The translations under genes were made by a program, and so were the position numbers. From positions 62,001 to 126,000 of the forward strand of contig NZ_JAESVP010000006.1 of NCBI RefSeq assembly GCF_016765795.1: a stretch of 64,000 nt of DNA, given 5' to 3'. The notes under the pieces are model-generated. The model saw only the letters and a list, made by a program, of their open reading frames with translations, ran no database searches and was not told the DNA's origin. The stretch's first letter is position 1. Each line of letters begins with the position of its first letter. Source of the stretch: Fuscibacter oryzae. GTDB taxonomy: Bacteria > Pseudomonadota > Alphaproteobacteria > Rhodobacterales > Rhodobacteraceae. Positions 53,294-63,172 of this stretch are shown one piece after another.

Positions 53294-54568
53294 GTGGACA
53301 GAATATTTGCGCTAGCCTCGGCGCGCGGCAAGGCCGGTGTAGCGGTTATCCGGTTGTCGGGTGAGGGGACGTGGTCTGTTCTGGCTGAACTCTGCGGTGG
53401 TCTGCCACCCGCGCGGCGTGCTTCGCTGCGGAATCTGACTTGGCAGGGTGAAGCCATTGATACGGCGCTGGTTCTTCTGTTTGAGTCTGGACACAGCTTT
53501 ACCGGTGAGGAAAGCGCCGAGATTCAGGTCCATGGCAGTATGGCGACCGTCCAGAAGCTGCTGCAGATACTCGGGCTTTTCGAAGGTCTTCGTCTGGCGG
53601 AGCCTGGAGAGTTCACGCGGCGGGCATTGGAGAATGGCTGTCTTGATCTGGCTCAGGTCGAAGGGCTGGCCGATTTGATAGATGCGGAGACCGAATCTCA
53701 GCGGCGTCAGGCCTTGCGGGTGCTGGATGGGCATCTTGGGCGCCGTGTTGAGGTTTGGCGGCAGGGCTTGTTGCGCGCGGCAGCCCTGATTGAGGCGACA
53801 ATTGATTTCGCTGACGAAGATGTTCCTTTGGATGTTACACCTGAAGTTTTGGGCATCATTTTGCAACTCGCGGAAAGTTTAAGATCAGAGCTTGAGTCTT
53901 CCAGGCAGGCAGAACGCATCCGGGTTGGTTTCGAGGTGGCTATCGTCGGTGCGCCGAATGCAGGAAAATCTACTCTTCTCAATGCGTTAGCGAAAAGGGA
54001 TGTGGCGATCACCTCTGAAATTGCCGGAACAACCCGTGATATCATTGAGGTCAGGATGGACCTTGGTGGTTTGCCGGTAACGCTTCTGGATACGGCGGGT
54101 TTGCGGGAAACATCTGATGCGATTGAGCATATCGGGGTTGCGCGTGCGATCGAGCGTGCGATGGCGGCTGACCTTCGGGTCTTTTTGCTGACAACCCCAG
54201 ATGAGAAACCAAGTCTTGAGCTGCAAGATGGCGACATCGCAATTTTGGGCAAGGCAGACATAATCGGAGAGGGTGTGTCCGGGGTTACGGGCCAGGGATT
54301 GGCCGAACTTGTTGACCTGATCCAGCAACGCTTGTCGCATCGTGTACCCGACTCGGGCTTGCTGATTCGCGAACGACAGCGTAACGCCGTAGGAAATGCT
54401 CTGGGCAGCCTTGTGAATGCCGAGCGACTGATGATTTCTGGATCGGGGGCTGAGTTGGTTGCTTTGGAGTTGCGGGCTACCATTCGGTTTATGGAGTTGC
54501 TGGTCGGAAGGATTGGCACGGAAGCGTTGCTTGGCGAAATATTCGCCAGCTTTTGCATAGGAAAGTAG
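53294..54568 (+). CDS. mnmE: tRNA modification GTPase MnmE
   Basis: 424 residues from GTG 53294. N-terminal formyl-THF domain ([20 protein letters not shown]), a G domain with [18 protein letters not shown] and DTAGLRE, and the C-terminal Cys motif FCIGK. Works with MnmG to make cmnm5 at U34 of tRNAs. It follows rho by 19 bases and precedes mnmG by 11 bases. Confidence 0.97.
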   Translation: MDRIFALASARGKAGVAVIRLSGEGTWSVLAELCGGLPPARRASLRNLTWQGEAIDTALVLLFESGHSFTGEESAEIQVHGSMATVQKLLQILGLFEGLRLAEPGEFTRRALENGCLDLAQVEGLADLIDAETESQRRQALRVLDGHLGRRVEVWRQGLLRAAALIEATIDFADEDVPLDVTPEVLGIILQLAESLRSELESSRQAERIRVGFEVAIVGAPNAGKSTLLNALAKRDVAITSEIAGTTRDIIEVRMDLGGLPVTLLDTAGLRETSDAIEHIGVARAIERAMAADLRVFLLTTPDEKPSLELQDGDIAILGKADIIGEGVSGVTGQGLAELVDLIQQRLSHRVPDSGLLIRERQRNAVGNALGSLVNAERLMISGSGAELVALELRATIRFMELLVGRIGTEALLGEIFASFCIGK

Positions 54569-54571
54569 GAG

Positions 54572-54587
54572 TGTTTCACGTGAAACA
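54572..54587. promoter_or_regulatory. parS site overlapping the mnmG start codon
   Basis: TGTTTCACGTGAAACA, perfect match to the 16-bp parS consensus and a perfect palindrome. The GTG start codon of mnmG is at 54580-54582, in its right half. ParB nucleation here would sit over the 5' end of mnmG. Confidence 0.92.
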
Positions 54588-56445
54588 TTTCGATGTACTC
54601 GTGGTCGGCGGCGGGCATGCCGGGACCGAAGCTGCCGCTGCGGCAAGCAGGGCTGGCGCGCGGACTGCACTGTTGACACTAAGGTCCGAAGCGATCGGTG
54701 CAATGTCGTGTAATCCGGCGATCGGAGGCTTAGGTAAGGGCCATCTGGTTCGCGAAATCGATGCTTTTGATGGCATTATGGGCGTTGCCGCTGATCGTGC
54801 CGGCATTCAATTTCGACTCCTGAACAGGCGTAAGGGGCCCGCCGTGCAAGGTCCACGGGTGCAGGCAGACAGGAAACTATATCGTAAAGCGATTCACGAC
54901 CTGCTTGCCGAACAGCGGTTTTTGTCAATTGTCGAGGGTGAAGTGGCTGCGCTGATCCTAGAACACGGCACATGCGTTGGGGTCACCATGTCAGACGGAA
55001 CCAACATCGGCGCAAGGGCGGTTGTGTTGACGGCGGGAACATTTCTTAATGGAATTATCCATGTTGGCGATCAACAGCGGCCGGGTGGTCGGGTGGGTGA
55101 TCGGCCTTCGGTGCTACTGGCGCAGCAGCTCTCGGAGATGATGCCCCGAAGGGGACGGCTGAAGACTGGCACGCCCCCACGTTTGGATGGCAGAACAATT
55201 CGCTGGGATACTTTGGATGAGCAGCAGGGGGATGATCAGCCCTCGCTTTTTTCATTTTTGCACAAACAGCCGTTTGTCCGGCAGATTTCTTGCGGAGTGA
55301 CACATACCAATGAGGTAACCCACGATATAATCAGGAATAATCTGCATCGATCTGCAATGTATGGTGGGCATATCGAAGGCATTGGCCCGCGCTATTGCCC
55401 ATCAATCGAAGACAAAGTTGTCAGGTTTTCTGATAAGTCGTCGCATCAGGTTTTTCTGGAGCCCGAGGGGCTGGATGATGATACCGTTTACCCGAACGGA
55501 ATCTCCACTTCCTTGCCGGAAGAGGTGCAGGAGGCGTATGTTAGGTCTATTCGCGGGCTTGAAGCGGTGGTGATTACCCAGCCTGGCTATGCAATCGAGT
55601 ATGACTATTTTGACCCGAGAGAGCTGGACAGGACTTTGCAGTCGCGTGATGTCTCTGGTCTCTACCTTGCCGGGCAAATAAACGGAACGACGGGTTATGA
55701 AGAAGCGGCGGCGCAGGGCTTGGTGGCCGGCCTTGGGGCGGCAAGGGCCGCACAGGGCTTGCCGCCGATCAATTTCAGTCGGAATGACAGCTATATCGGT
55801 GTTATGATCGACGATCTGGTGTCACGGGGCGTGACTGAGCCATATCGGATGTTTACGTCGCGGGCAGAGTATCGTTTGCTGCTGCGGGCCGACAATGCTG
55901 ATCAAAGGCTTACCCCCATGGGAATGGCGCTGGGTATCGTCGGGGAACGGCGGCGAATCGTGTTTGAGGATCGGCTAGACAAGCTTTACAAGGCCAAGGC
56001 GACCGTTTCCGCAGAGGCGCTTAGTCCGAAGCAGATGGCGAGTTTCGGTGTTTCTGTCAGTCTGGATGGTATCCGCAGGACGCCGCTTGAGGTGATGGCC
56101 TTTCCGAACGTCACAGAGGCGCAAGTAGGGCTTATGGCGCCGGAGTTCTTGTCATTCGACGCTGACATTCGCGATCAGGTGATGAAAGACGCGCTATACG
56201 CTCAATATGTTGATCGCCAACTGATCGAAATATCGGAGCTGAAGCGGGAAGAGCAGACGGTCATACCGCACAGTTTCATCTATCAGGGGCTTCCCGGTTT
56301 ATCGAACGAACTTGCAGCCAAACTGCATCGTCTTCGGCCCGGCAGCATTGCCGAGGCTGGAAGGATTGAGGGAATGACCCCCGCAGCATTGACTCTGATC
56401 TTGGCGCATTTGCGAAAGCTCAGCAGGGGCATGCTTGCGTCATGA
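54580..56445 (+). CDS. mnmG: tRNA uridine-5-carboxymethylaminomethyl modification enzyme MnmG (GidA)
   Basis: 621 residues from GTG 54580 (AGGAG 8 bases upstream). Starts with the FAD motif [20 protein letters not shown]. Then [44 protein letters not shown] and [20 protein letters not shown]. Works with MnmE at U34. Alternative starts upstream place TTG 54553 or GTG 54571 before the parS site but have poorer spacing. Overlaps rsmG by 4 bases. Confidence 0.97.
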   Translation: MKHFDVLVVGGGHAGTEAAAAASRAGARTALLTLRSEAIGAMSCNPAIGGLGKGHLVREIDAFDGIMGVAADRAGIQFRLLNRRKGPAVQGPRVQADRKLYRKAIHDLLAEQRFLSIVEGEVAALILEHGTCVGVTMSDGTNIGARAVVLTAGTFLNGIIHVGDQQRPGGRVGDRPSVLLAQQLSEMMPRRGRLKTGTPPRLDGRTIRWDTLDEQQGDDQPSLFSFLHKQPFVRQISCGVTHTNEVTHDIIRNNLHRSAMYGGHIEGIGPRYCPSIEDKVVRFSDKSSHQVFLEPEGLDDDTVYPNGISTSLPEEVQEAYVRSIRGLEAVVITQPGYAIEYDYFDPRELDRTLQSRDVSGLYLAGQINGTTGYEEAAAQGLVAGLGAARAAQGLPPINFSRNDSYIGVMIDDLVSRGVTEPYRMFTSRAEYRLLLRADNADQRLTPMGMALGIVGERRRIVFEDRLDKLYKAKATVSAEALSPKQMASFGVSVSLDGIRRTPLEVMAFPNVTEAQVGLMAPEFLSFDADIRDQVMKDALYAQYVDRQLIEISELKREEQTVIPHSFIYQGLPGLSNELAAKLHRLRPGSIAEAGRIEGMTPAALTLILAHLRKLSRGMLAS

Positions 56446-57062
56446 GCGATCTGAACGCCGCGGCAGGAGCGATACTTTCGCCAGAGGCAGAGCAGGATTT
56501 GCGGCGGTTCGCGCAGATGATGCTGAAATGGAATCAGCACATCAATCTGATTTCCAAGGCCTCTGAAGGTGAAATCTGGAATAGGCATATCCTTGATTCT
56601 GTTCAGATTTGGCCGATTTCACCCGATACGGCAAAGCTTTGGGTGGATATCGGCAGTGGCGGTGGGCTACCTGGCTTGGTCGTCGCAATACTGGCGAAAT
56701 ACCTCCGCTCCGATATGCGCGTTGTTTTGATCGAATCAGACAGGCGCAAGGCCGCGTTTCTTGTTCAGGCGTCGAACGCTCTGTCTCTGAACTGCGAGGT
56801 TCGTGCTGCGCGAATCGAGGATGTAGCGGATCTTCAGGCCGATGTTGTGTCTGCGCGCGCCCTTGCGCCTTTGTCGACGCTGTTGATGCTTGGAAAGAGA
56901 GTTTCTGCGGATGACGCGGTATTGATCTTTCCCAAGGGAGAGCGGGCCGAAGAAGAGATTTTGACGGCGCGGCGGGATTGGCAGTTTACTCTTAAACAGA
57001 CATCGAGCGTTACCAACCCGGCCGCATCTTTGCTGAGAATTACGGAAGTCCATCATGTCTGA
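56442..57062 (+). CDS. rsmG: 16S rRNA (guanine527-N7)-methyltransferase RsmG (GidB)
   Basis: 206 residues. Methylates 16S rRNA G527 with SAM; loss gives low-level streptomycin resistance in other bacteria. The pattern [53 protein letters not shown] and [10 protein letters not shown] is typical. Overlaps mnmG by 4 bases and parA by 8 bases. Confidence 0.96.
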   Translation: MSDLNAAAGAILSPEAEQDLRRFAQMMLKWNQHINLISKASEGEIWNRHILDSVQIWPISPDTAKLWVDIGSGGGLPGLVVAILAKYLRSDMRVVLIESDRRKAAFLVQASNALSLNCEVRAARIEDVADLQADVVSARALAPLSTLLMLGKRVSADDAVLIFPKGERAEEEILTARRDWQFTLKQTSSVTNPAASLLRITEVHHV

Positions 57063-57879
57063 TACAATCCTTCCGCGAAAAGTCAGAAGTATCGCCATCG
57101 CAAATCAGAAGGGTGGCGTTGGCAAGACGACGACAGCGATCAATTTGGCCGCTGCTCTTGTGGCAGAAGGCGCCAGGGTGCTGTTGGTTGATCTGGACCC
57201 GCAAGGCAATGCCTCGACCGGTTTGGGCGTTGCCGTTTCGGACCGTAAGCTGACGAGTTACGATCTCCTTATCGAAGAGGTTCCGGTCTCTGACGTCGTT
57301 CAGAAGACCTCTACCGATGGGTTGTTGATCTGTCCGGCAAATTCCGACCTTGCTTCTGCTGACATGGAGCTGGTCTCAAATGAGAAACGCATTTTTCTGC
57401 TACAGGATGCGCTGCGCGGGCCATCCGTTGATGCGTTGCGGCTGGACTTCATTTTGATTGATTGCCCGCCTTCGCTAAGCTTGTTGACCGTGAATGCGCT
57501 TGCTGCGTCCGATGCAGTTTTGGTGCCGCTGCAAACCGAGTTTTTTGCTCTCGAAGGGCTCTCTCAGCTTATGCTCACGATTCGGGAGGTCAGGCAGGGT
57601 GCCAATCCGGCACTTCGGATCGAGGGCGTTCTGTTGACGATGGCGGATTCTCGCAACAGGCTGTCGCAGCAGGTCGAAACGGATGCTCGCCGCACGCTTG
57701 GGGACCTTGTCTTCAAGACTGTCATTCCCCGAAACGTAAGGCTGAGTGAAGCACCATCCTATGCAGTCTCGGTTCTTGACTATGACCCGTTGTCACGCGG
57801 CTCGGAGGCTTATAAAGCCTTGGCCAAAGAGCTGCTGACAAGGCATCCCCTTCGACGGGATACGCTCGCGGAGGTCTGA
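57055..57879 (+). CDS. parA: Chromosome partitioning ATPase ParA
   Basis: 274 residues. Walker-type ATPase that drives chromosome segregation. Deviant Walker A ANQKGGVGKTTTAINLAA near residue 18, DLDPQGNASTGLG, IDCPPSLSLLTVNALAA. The ATG lies within the end of rsmG. Followed 2 bases later by parB. Confidence 0.97.
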   Translation: MSDTILPRKVRSIAIANQKGGVGKTTTAINLAAALVAEGARVLLVDLDPQGNASTGLGVAVSDRKLTSYDLLIEEVPVSDVVQKTSTDGLLICPANSDLASADMELVSNEKRIFLLQDALRGPSVDALRLDFILIDCPPSLSLLTVNALAASDAVLVPLQTEFFALEGLSQLMLTIREVRQGANPALRIEGVLLTMADSRNRLSQQVETDARRTLGDLVFKTVIPRNVRLSEAPSYAVSVLDYDPLSRGSEAYKALAKELLTRHPLRRDTLAEV

Positions 57880-57881
57880 AT

Positions 57882-58790
57882 ATGGAAAAGAAGATTGAAC
57901 GGCGCGGGCTCGGTCGGGGTCTGAGCGCACTTATGGCTGACGTAAATCTTGATCACTCGCACGGTCAAGCCGGAGTGGTTGCGAGTGCTGATCTGCTGGT
58001 TCCAATCGAGCGTCTGATTGCGAATCCGGACCAGCCGCGCCGTCATTTTGATGCTGCTGCCCTGCAAGAGCTGGCTGAATCGATCCGACAGAAAGGCGTA
58101 ATTCAACCGCTGATCGTCCGGCCGACGGGCGATGTGGGGGTTTACGAAATTGTCGCTGGCGAGCGTCGCTGGCGAGCGTCCCAGATTGCGCAACTTCACG
58201 AAGTGCCTGTTCTGGTTCGGCAATTCAGTGATACTGAAGTGCTTGAGGTCGCGATTATCGAAAACGTCCAGCGAGCAGACCTTAGCCCGCTGGAAGAGGC
58301 ATTGGCCTATCGACAGCTTATGGATCGCTTTGGTCACACCCAAGAGAAGATTGCCGAAGCCTTGTCCAGGAGCCGTAGTCACATCGCCAATACTTTGCGG
58401 CTCCTGACCTTGCCGCAAGAGATACAGAACATGATCGCGGCGGGAACGCTGACGGCAGGGCATGCGCGGGCGCTGATCTCTGTGCCGGATTCTGTTGCGT
58501 TGGCTGCCAAAATCGTTGGCAAGGGTCTTTCGGTTCGCGCTACGGAAGATCTCGTCCGCAGATCAACCGTGTCACCCGCATCGCGGCGCCGCGCCTCTGG
58601 GTCGGGCGAAAAGGATGCTGATACCAAGGCGATTGAAGCGGATCTTGCGGCTGGTTTGGGTATGCCGGTGTCGATAGCCCACGAAGCTGGAGGTGATAGG
58701 GGGCGGCTGACGATCACATACTATAGCCTTGATGATCTTGATCTGCTTTGTCGCGTGCTTTCTTCCGTATCGCGTGACATGAGAAGTTAA
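57882..58790 (+). CDS. parB: Chromosome partitioning protein ParB
   Basis: 302 residues. N-terminal arginine-rich start RRGLGRGLSALMADV, ParB/Srx CTP-binding domain (IERLIANPDQPRRHFDAAAL, GVYEIVAGERRWRASQIA), HTH (TQEKIAEALSRSRSHIANTL) that binds parS, and a C-terminal dimer part. It should bind the sites at 49464, 54572 and 60049. Complete; convergent with hemW 7 bases away. Confidence 0.97.
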   Translation: MEKKIERRGLGRGLSALMADVNLDHSHGQAGVVASADLLVPIERLIANPDQPRRHFDAAALQELAESIRQKGVIQPLIVRPTGDVGVYEIVAGERRWRASQIAQLHEVPVLVRQFSDTEVLEVAIIENVQRADLSPLEEALAYRQLMDRFGHTQEKIAEALSRSRSHIANTLRLLTLPQEIQNMIAAGTLTAGHARALISVPDSVALAAKIVGKGLSVRATEDLVRRSTVSPASRRRASGSGEKDADTKAIEADLAAGLGMPVSIAHEAGGDRGRLTITYYSLDDLDLLCRVLSSVSRDMRS

Positions 58791-58797
58791 CGCTGTA

Positions 58798-59949
58798 TCA
58801 GGCCAAGCTGACTGCGACTTTTTCTATAACAGCGTTCAGCAGCATTCTTCCTCGAGGGGTCGCAGTGAGTCGGCCGTTTTCAATAAGCAGCAGGCCCTGG
58901 TCCTTCAACTCGTTCAGCACAGAATAATTGGGCGCCTTTCCTCGGATATTTATAAGTCGGTCCATCTCCAGGCCTTCGCTCAGCCGGAGCGACATAAGAA
59001 CATATTCTTCGGCGTGTTCGAGGGCGGAGAGCGTCATTCTTGGTAGTTCAGGAGTGCGAGAGTTCAGCCAAGTATCGGGTGCGCGAGGACATTCGGTCGC
59101 TACGCGCACACCATCAAGCGTCAACCTTCCATGCGCACCGGGGCCAATACCGACATAATCCCCGCCACGCCAGTAAATCAGGTTGTGTTGCGATTCAGCG
59201 CCCGGTCTGGCATGGTTCGAAACCTCATAGGATGGCAGGCCTGCCGCGTCGCATATTTCCTGTGTCGCCTCAAAAAGAGCGACCGCGCGATCCTCGTCTG
59301 GGAGGCCGGTCAGCCCGCCTTTTAACAGCCGGGCAGCAAAGGGCGTGCCCTCTTCGATCGTCAGTTGATAGAGAGAGAGATGATCAATGGCATAGGACAG
59401 AGCGAGCCTCAGCTCTGCCCGCCAGTCCTGTACCGTTTGTTCTTGCCGGGCGTAAATGAGATCAAAGCTGACCCTGTCAAACAGGTCGCGCGCGATTCCG
59501 AAAGCCTTCAGCGCCTCAGGGGCAGTATGCAATCGTCCCAGTTTGCGTAGGGCCTCGTCATTCAGGGCCTGAATCCCCATTGAAATGCGGTTAACTCCGG
59601 CCTGACGGTAGGCCGAAAATCGTCCAGCCTCGACCGAACCTGGGTTCGCCTCTAGGGTGATTTCGGCGGAATTGGTCATTGGCCATGACCTGCGAACATG
59701 GTCGATGACACCCGAAACGACTTCGGGGTTCATCAGTGAGGGCGTGCCACCGCCAAAGAATACCGACGACAGCACGCGCCCCTTGGTTTCAGCGGCCAGC
59801 CGGTCGATCTCTCGCAAGTAGGCCGTCAGCCATTTGTCTTGATCGACGCTTGATGCAACATGGCTGTTGAAGTCGCAGTATGGGCATTTGGATTGGCAAA
59901 ACGGCCAGTGGATATACAGGCCAAATCCGCCGTGCCTCCAATCTTCCAT
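58798..59949 (-). CDS. hemW: Radical SAM haem chaperone HemW
   Basis: 383 residues from ATG 59949. Radical SAM motif CxxxCxxC at Cys18, Cys22 and Cys25 in WPFCQSKCPYCDF, then FFGGGTPSLM and GIQALNDEALRKLGR. HemW-type (formerly HemN-like) proteins bind haem and pass it to proteins; they lack the coproporphyrinogen oxidase residues. The GTG at 60006 is an alternative start with GAGGGG upstream. Between its start region and rdgB lies a parS site. Confidence 0.93.
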   Translation of the reverse strand: MEDWRHGGFGLYIHWPFCQSKCPYCDFNSHVASSVDQDKWLTAYLREIDRLAAETKGRVLSSVFFGGGTPSLMNPEVVSGVIDHVRRSWPMTNSAEITLEANPGSVEAGRFSAYRQAGVNRISMGIQALNDEALRKLGRLHTAPEALKAFGIARDLFDRVSFDLIYARQEQTVQDWRAELRLALSYAIDHLSLYQLTIEEGTPFAARLLKGGLTGLPDEDRAVALFEATQEICDAAGLPSYEVSNHARPGAESQHNLIYWRGGDYVGIGPGAHGRLTLDGVRVATECPRAPDTWLNSRTPELPRMTLSALEHAEEYVLMSLRLSEGLEMDRLINIRGKAPNYSVLNELKDQGLLLIENGRLTATPRGRMLLNAVIEKVAVSLA

Positions 59950-60048
59950 CAGCTTGCACCCATAACGCCGATGCCAGCGGGCAGGATCGGCGCGATAGAC
60001 AGACACAAGCGCCCCTCATCTGCGCCGGGCGGTCTCCACACAACAGAG

Positions 60049-60064
60049 TGTTTCACGTGAAACA
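60049..60064. promoter_or_regulatory. parS site overlapping the end of rdgB
   Basis: TGTTTCACGTGAAACA, perfect 16-bp consensus. On the minus strand it encodes the last residues Cys-Phe-Thr and the stop of rdgB (GAA TGT TTC ACG TGA). It is about 1.3 kb from the end of parB. Confidence 0.92.
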
Positions 60065-60664
60065 TTCCACTATCAACTTTCGGAATGCATCTGACCGATG
60101 GCTTATGCGGTTTTTCTCTGCGCCGACCATTTCGCCGAATGTAATATCATATCCGTCAGGCTGAAAGATGGGGTCATATCCATGCCCTTCAGCGCCGCGC
60201 ATCGGCCAAACAATCTGCCCGGATACATCCCCTTCAAAGATACGTTCATCCCCATCCGGCCACGCCAGAACAAGCGTACATCTGAACTGTGCCTTGCGAG
60301 GAGTTGGGGCCCCAACCGCCTCCAACTTGGCCCAAGTCTCCACCATCGCCTTGTGGAAATCTCGTCCATTTGGCGTCTGCGCCCAATCCGCCGTATAGAC
60401 TCCGGGCGCGCCATCAAGTGCGTCGATGGTTATCCCTGAATCGTCCGCCAAAGCCGGCATTCCAGTAGCCAGAACCGCAGCGCGAGCCTTGATCCTGGCA
60501 TTCCCAACAAAGGTGCTCTCGGTTTCCTCTGGCTCCGCCAAGCCAAGTTCGGCAGCAGAAACCACCTTGACGCCATAGGGCGCAAACAGGGCCTGCATCT
60601 CTTCAAGTTTGCCGCGATTGTGGGTGGCAATAACCAAAGAGCTTCCAGCGAACTTCCGGCTCAA
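60053..60664 (-). CDS. rdgB: Non-canonical purine NTP pyrophosphatase RdgB
   Basis: 203 residues. Hydrolyses dITP, XTP and similar to keep them out of DNA. The HAM1 pattern is clear: [50 protein letters not shown] and [13 protein letters not shown]. Its final codons are part of a parS site. Overlaps rph by 4 bases. Confidence 0.96.
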   Translation of the reverse strand: MSRKFAGSSLVIATHNRGKLEEMQALFAPYGVKVVSAAELGLAEPEETESTFVGNARIKARAAVLATGMPALADDSGITIDALDGAPGVYTADWAQTPNGRDFHKAMVETWAKLEAVGAPTPRKAQFRCTLVLAWPDGDERIFEGDVSGQIVWPMRGAEGHGYDPIFQPDGYDITFGEMVGAEKNRISHRSDAFRKLIVECFT

Positions 60665-61377
60665 CTCCCCACGGCCTCCGCCTGTGCCGCCAAAAGCGTC
60701 TTGGCCGCTGCGTCCGACAAATCCAGAAGCGCGGACATTTCATCGCGAGAGAATGTCGCGCCCTCGGCGGACATCTGCACCTCGATCAACCGGCCGCGCC
60801 CGGTAAGGACAAAGTTTCCATCCGTGCCGGCAACAGAATCCTCAGCGTAATCCAAGTCCGCCACTGGCTGTCCGGCATAGATTCCGCACGACACGGCGCA
60901 AACATGGTCCAAAATCGGATCGCTCGTGATCGAACCGGCCTTCAAAAGGCGATTCACAGCCAGCCGCAGTGCAACCCACCCCCCGGTAATAGAGGCACAG
61001 CGTGTACCGCCATCCGCCTGGATAACGTCGCAGTCGATCACGATCTGCCGTTCACCCAAGGCGCTCCGATCAACCCCGGCCCGCAAGGCGCGGCCGATCA
61101 GGCGCTGAATCTCTTGTGTCCTGCCCGATTGCTTGCCCGCAGCAGCCTCGCGGCGCATCCTGGTATTGGTCGCGCGGGGCAACATGCCATACTCGGCCGT
61201 GACCCAGCCCAGCCCGGTATTCTTCAGAAACGGCGGCGGCTTGTCTTCAATCGTTGCCGTGCAAAGAACATGGGTATCACCCATGCGGATCAGGCATGAT
61301 CCCTCGGCGTGTCGAGTCACGCCAACCTCGATCGATACGGGGCGCAGTTCATCAAGGGCCCGGCCAGACGGTCGCAT
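60661..61377 (-). CDS. rph: Ribonuclease PH
   Basis: 238 residues. Phosphorolytic 3' exonuclease that trims tRNA ends. [19 protein letters not shown] start, [55 protein letters not shown] and the C-terminal [11 protein letters not shown]. Operon rph-rdgB is divergent from hrcA with 109 bases between starts. Length is normal. Confidence 0.97.
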   Translation of the reverse strand: MRPSGRALDELRPVSIEVGVTRHAEGSCLIRMGDTHVLCTATIEDKPPPFLKNTGLGWVTAEYGMLPRATNTRMRREAAAGKQSGRTQEIQRLIGRALRAGVDRSALGERQIVIDCDVIQADGGTRCASITGGWVALRLAVNRLLKAGSITSDPILDHVCAVSCGIYAGQPVADLDYAEDSVAGTDGNFVLTGRGRLIEVQMSAEGATFSRDEMSALLDLSDAAAKTLLAAQAEAVGS

Positions 61378-61435
61378 GTTGATCCTCCTGTTTTATCGCC
61401 AATTAGTCCTTCGAGCGGCTCCGACGCAACCCACA

Positions 61436-61465
61436 TTGACGCTGACCGCATTGCGTTCCTAATAT
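61436..61465 (+). promoter_or_regulatory. hrcA promoter, sigma-70 type
   Basis: TTGACG (61436-61441), 18-bp spacer, TAATAT (61460-61465), 21 bases before the hrcA ATG. I found no CIRCE (TTAGCACTC) inverted repeat here, so HrcA does not obviously control its own gene. Confidence 0.55.
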
Positions 61466-61486
61466 CGGGCGGATCGGAACACCGGC

Positions 61487-62554
61487 ATGACAGACGGCAC
61501 GAAACTGCTTTTGGAACTGAACAACCGCTCACGCGAGGTTTTTCGTCGCGTGGTCGAGGGATATCTGGCATCCGGTGATCCGGTTGGCTCTCGCACCCTG
61601 ACCAGATCGATGACAGAGCGCCTGTCGGCTGCAACCATCCGCAATGTCATGCAGGATCTAGAGCTTTTGGGCCTGCTCGGCAGCCCGCATGTTTCCGCAG
61701 GACGTATCCCCACTCAGCTTGGCCTGCGCCTTTTCGTCGATGGGCTGCTGGAGGTGGGATCGGTCGCCGCCGAAGACCGCGACGTGATGGATGCCGCCCT
61801 TGCCGCCGGCGATCAGGACGTCACAACCCTGCTTGACCAGATAGGAGCCACCCTGTCCGGCATCACCCGCGGCGCTTCGGTCGTGCTTGCGCCGAAACAA
61901 GAGGCGCCAATCCGCCACATTGAATTTGTCTCGCTGTCGCCCGACCGGGTTCTGGTCGTTCTGGTTTTTGCCAACGGTCAGGTTGAAAACCGCCTGTTCA
62001 CCCCACCCGCAGGTCAAACCCCGGCCTCCATGCGCGAGGCTGCAAACTTTCTCAATGCGCTTGCCGAAGGCCGTACCCTGTCAGAACTGCGCCGCACCGT
62101 ATCGATCCAGATCGCCCAGCGGCGGCAAGAGATCGACTCTCTGGCGCGCGCATTGGTGGAATCAGGTTTCGCTGTCTGGCAAAATGACGGCGAACAGGCC
62201 GAGCGCCTGATCGTGCGCGGTCGCGCAAACCTGCTGGAAGCGACCGAAACCCAGGACCTCGACCGGATACGCACCCTGTTCGATGACCTTGAACGCAAGC
62301 GCGACATCGCTGATTTTCTGGAACTTGCCGAATCCGGCGAGGGCGTGCGCATTTTTATTGGGTCTGAGAACAAACTCTTCTCACTTTCGGGTTCCTCTCT
62401 GGTGGTCTCTCCCTATATGAACGCTGACCGTAAGATCATCGGCGCGGTGGGGGTGATCGGACCAACGCGGCTCAACTACGGGCGCATTGTTCCGATCGTC
62501 GATTACACCGCCCAAATGGTCGGCAGGCTCTTGTCCGAACGTGGCGGGGGCTAG
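61487..62554 (+). CDS. hrcA: Heat-inducible transcription repressor HrcA
   Basis: 355 residues. Represses groESL and related genes by binding CIRCE, with GroEL as folding partner. N-terminal winged helix (SREVFRRVVEGYLASGDPVG, RLSAATIRNVMQDLELLGLL), then a GAF-like domain (RHIEFVSLSPDRVLVVLVFA) and the C-terminal helix. Operon hrcA-grpE is the usual arrangement. Confidence 0.95.
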   Translation: MTDGTKLLLELNNRSREVFRRVVEGYLASGDPVGSRTLTRSMTERLSAATIRNVMQDLELLGLLGSPHVSAGRIPTQLGLRLFVDGLLEVGSVAAEDRDVMDAALAAGDQDVTTLLDQIGATLSGITRGASVVLAPKQEAPIRHIEFVSLSPDRVLVVLVFANGQVENRLFTPPAGQTPASMREAANFLNALAEGRTLSELRRTVSIQIAQRRQEIDSLARALVESGFAVWQNDGEQAERLIVRGRANLLEATETQDLDRIRTLFDDLERKRDIADFLELAESGEGVRIFIGSENKLFSLSGSSLVVSPYMNADRKIIGAVGVIGPTRLNYGRIVPIVDYTAQMVGRLLSERGGG

Positions 62555-62582
62555 GGACAACGGAAAGACAAGGAAGACTGCA

Positions 62583-63113
62583 ATGGCACAGGACAACCCG
62601 GCCACCGAATCGATTTCGCCGGACGCCTCCGAGGACTTTCTCGCGGCAGATGAGCTGGATGCACTGCGCGCCGAACGCGATGAACTGCGTGACCGCTTCA
62701 TGCGCGCACTGGCCGATGCTGAAAACTCGCGCAAACGCGCTGACCGCGACCGCCGCGAGGCAGAGCAATACGGCTCAACCCGTCTCGCCCGAGATTTGCT
62801 GCCGGTTTACGACAATCTGACCCGTGCGCTGGATGCGGCCTCGGATGAAACCCGCACGCAGGCCTCAGCCCTGATTGAAGGGGTCGAGCTGACGCTGCGA
62901 GAGCTGACCAATGTGATGACCAAACACGGCGTCACCCCCATTTCCCCAGCCGCGGGCGACCAGTTCGATCCGCAGATGCACCAGGCCATGTTCGAGGCCC
63001 CGGTCCCCGGCACCAAGGCGGGCCAGATCATACAGGTAATGACGCAGGGCTTCTTGCTGCATGATCGGCTGCTGCGCCCCGCGCAGGTAGGGGTATCCTC
63101 TACCCCCGGCTAA
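62583..63113 (+). CDS. grpE: Nucleotide exchange factor GrpE
   Basis: 176 residues from ATG 62583 (AAGGAAG upstream). Long N-terminal coiled coil (DELDALRAERDELRDRFMRA) and C-terminal beta domain (HGVTPISPAAGDQFDPQMHQ, GTKAGQIIQVMTQGFLLHDR). It releases ADP from DnaK. Ends before a strong terminator. Confidence 0.97.
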   Translation: MAQDNPATESISPDASEDFLAADELDALRAERDELRDRFMRALADAENSRKRADRDRREAEQYGSTRLARDLLPVYDNLTRALDAASDETRTQASALIEGVELTLRELTNVMTKHGVTPISPAAGDQFDPQMHQAMFEAPVPGTKAGQIIQVMTQGFLLHDRLLRPAQVGVSSTPG

Positions 63114-63140
63114 GCCCAACAATCGGCCATAGGCCCGGTG

Positions 63141-63172
63141 AGGTGCGTGCTTTGCGCGCACCTTTCTATTTC
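63141..63172 (+). terminator. Rho-independent terminator after grpE
   Basis: AGGTGCGTGC, loop TTT, GCGCGCACCT (63141-63163; 10-bp stem with one T:G pair), then TTTCTATTT. It also overlaps the end of the convergent mutS gene. Confidence 0.8.

Noticed and set aside
61378-61486. CIRCE element before hrcA
   Set aside because: No TTAGCACTC-N9-GAGTGCTAA-like repeat; a plain sigma-70-type promoter is present instead.
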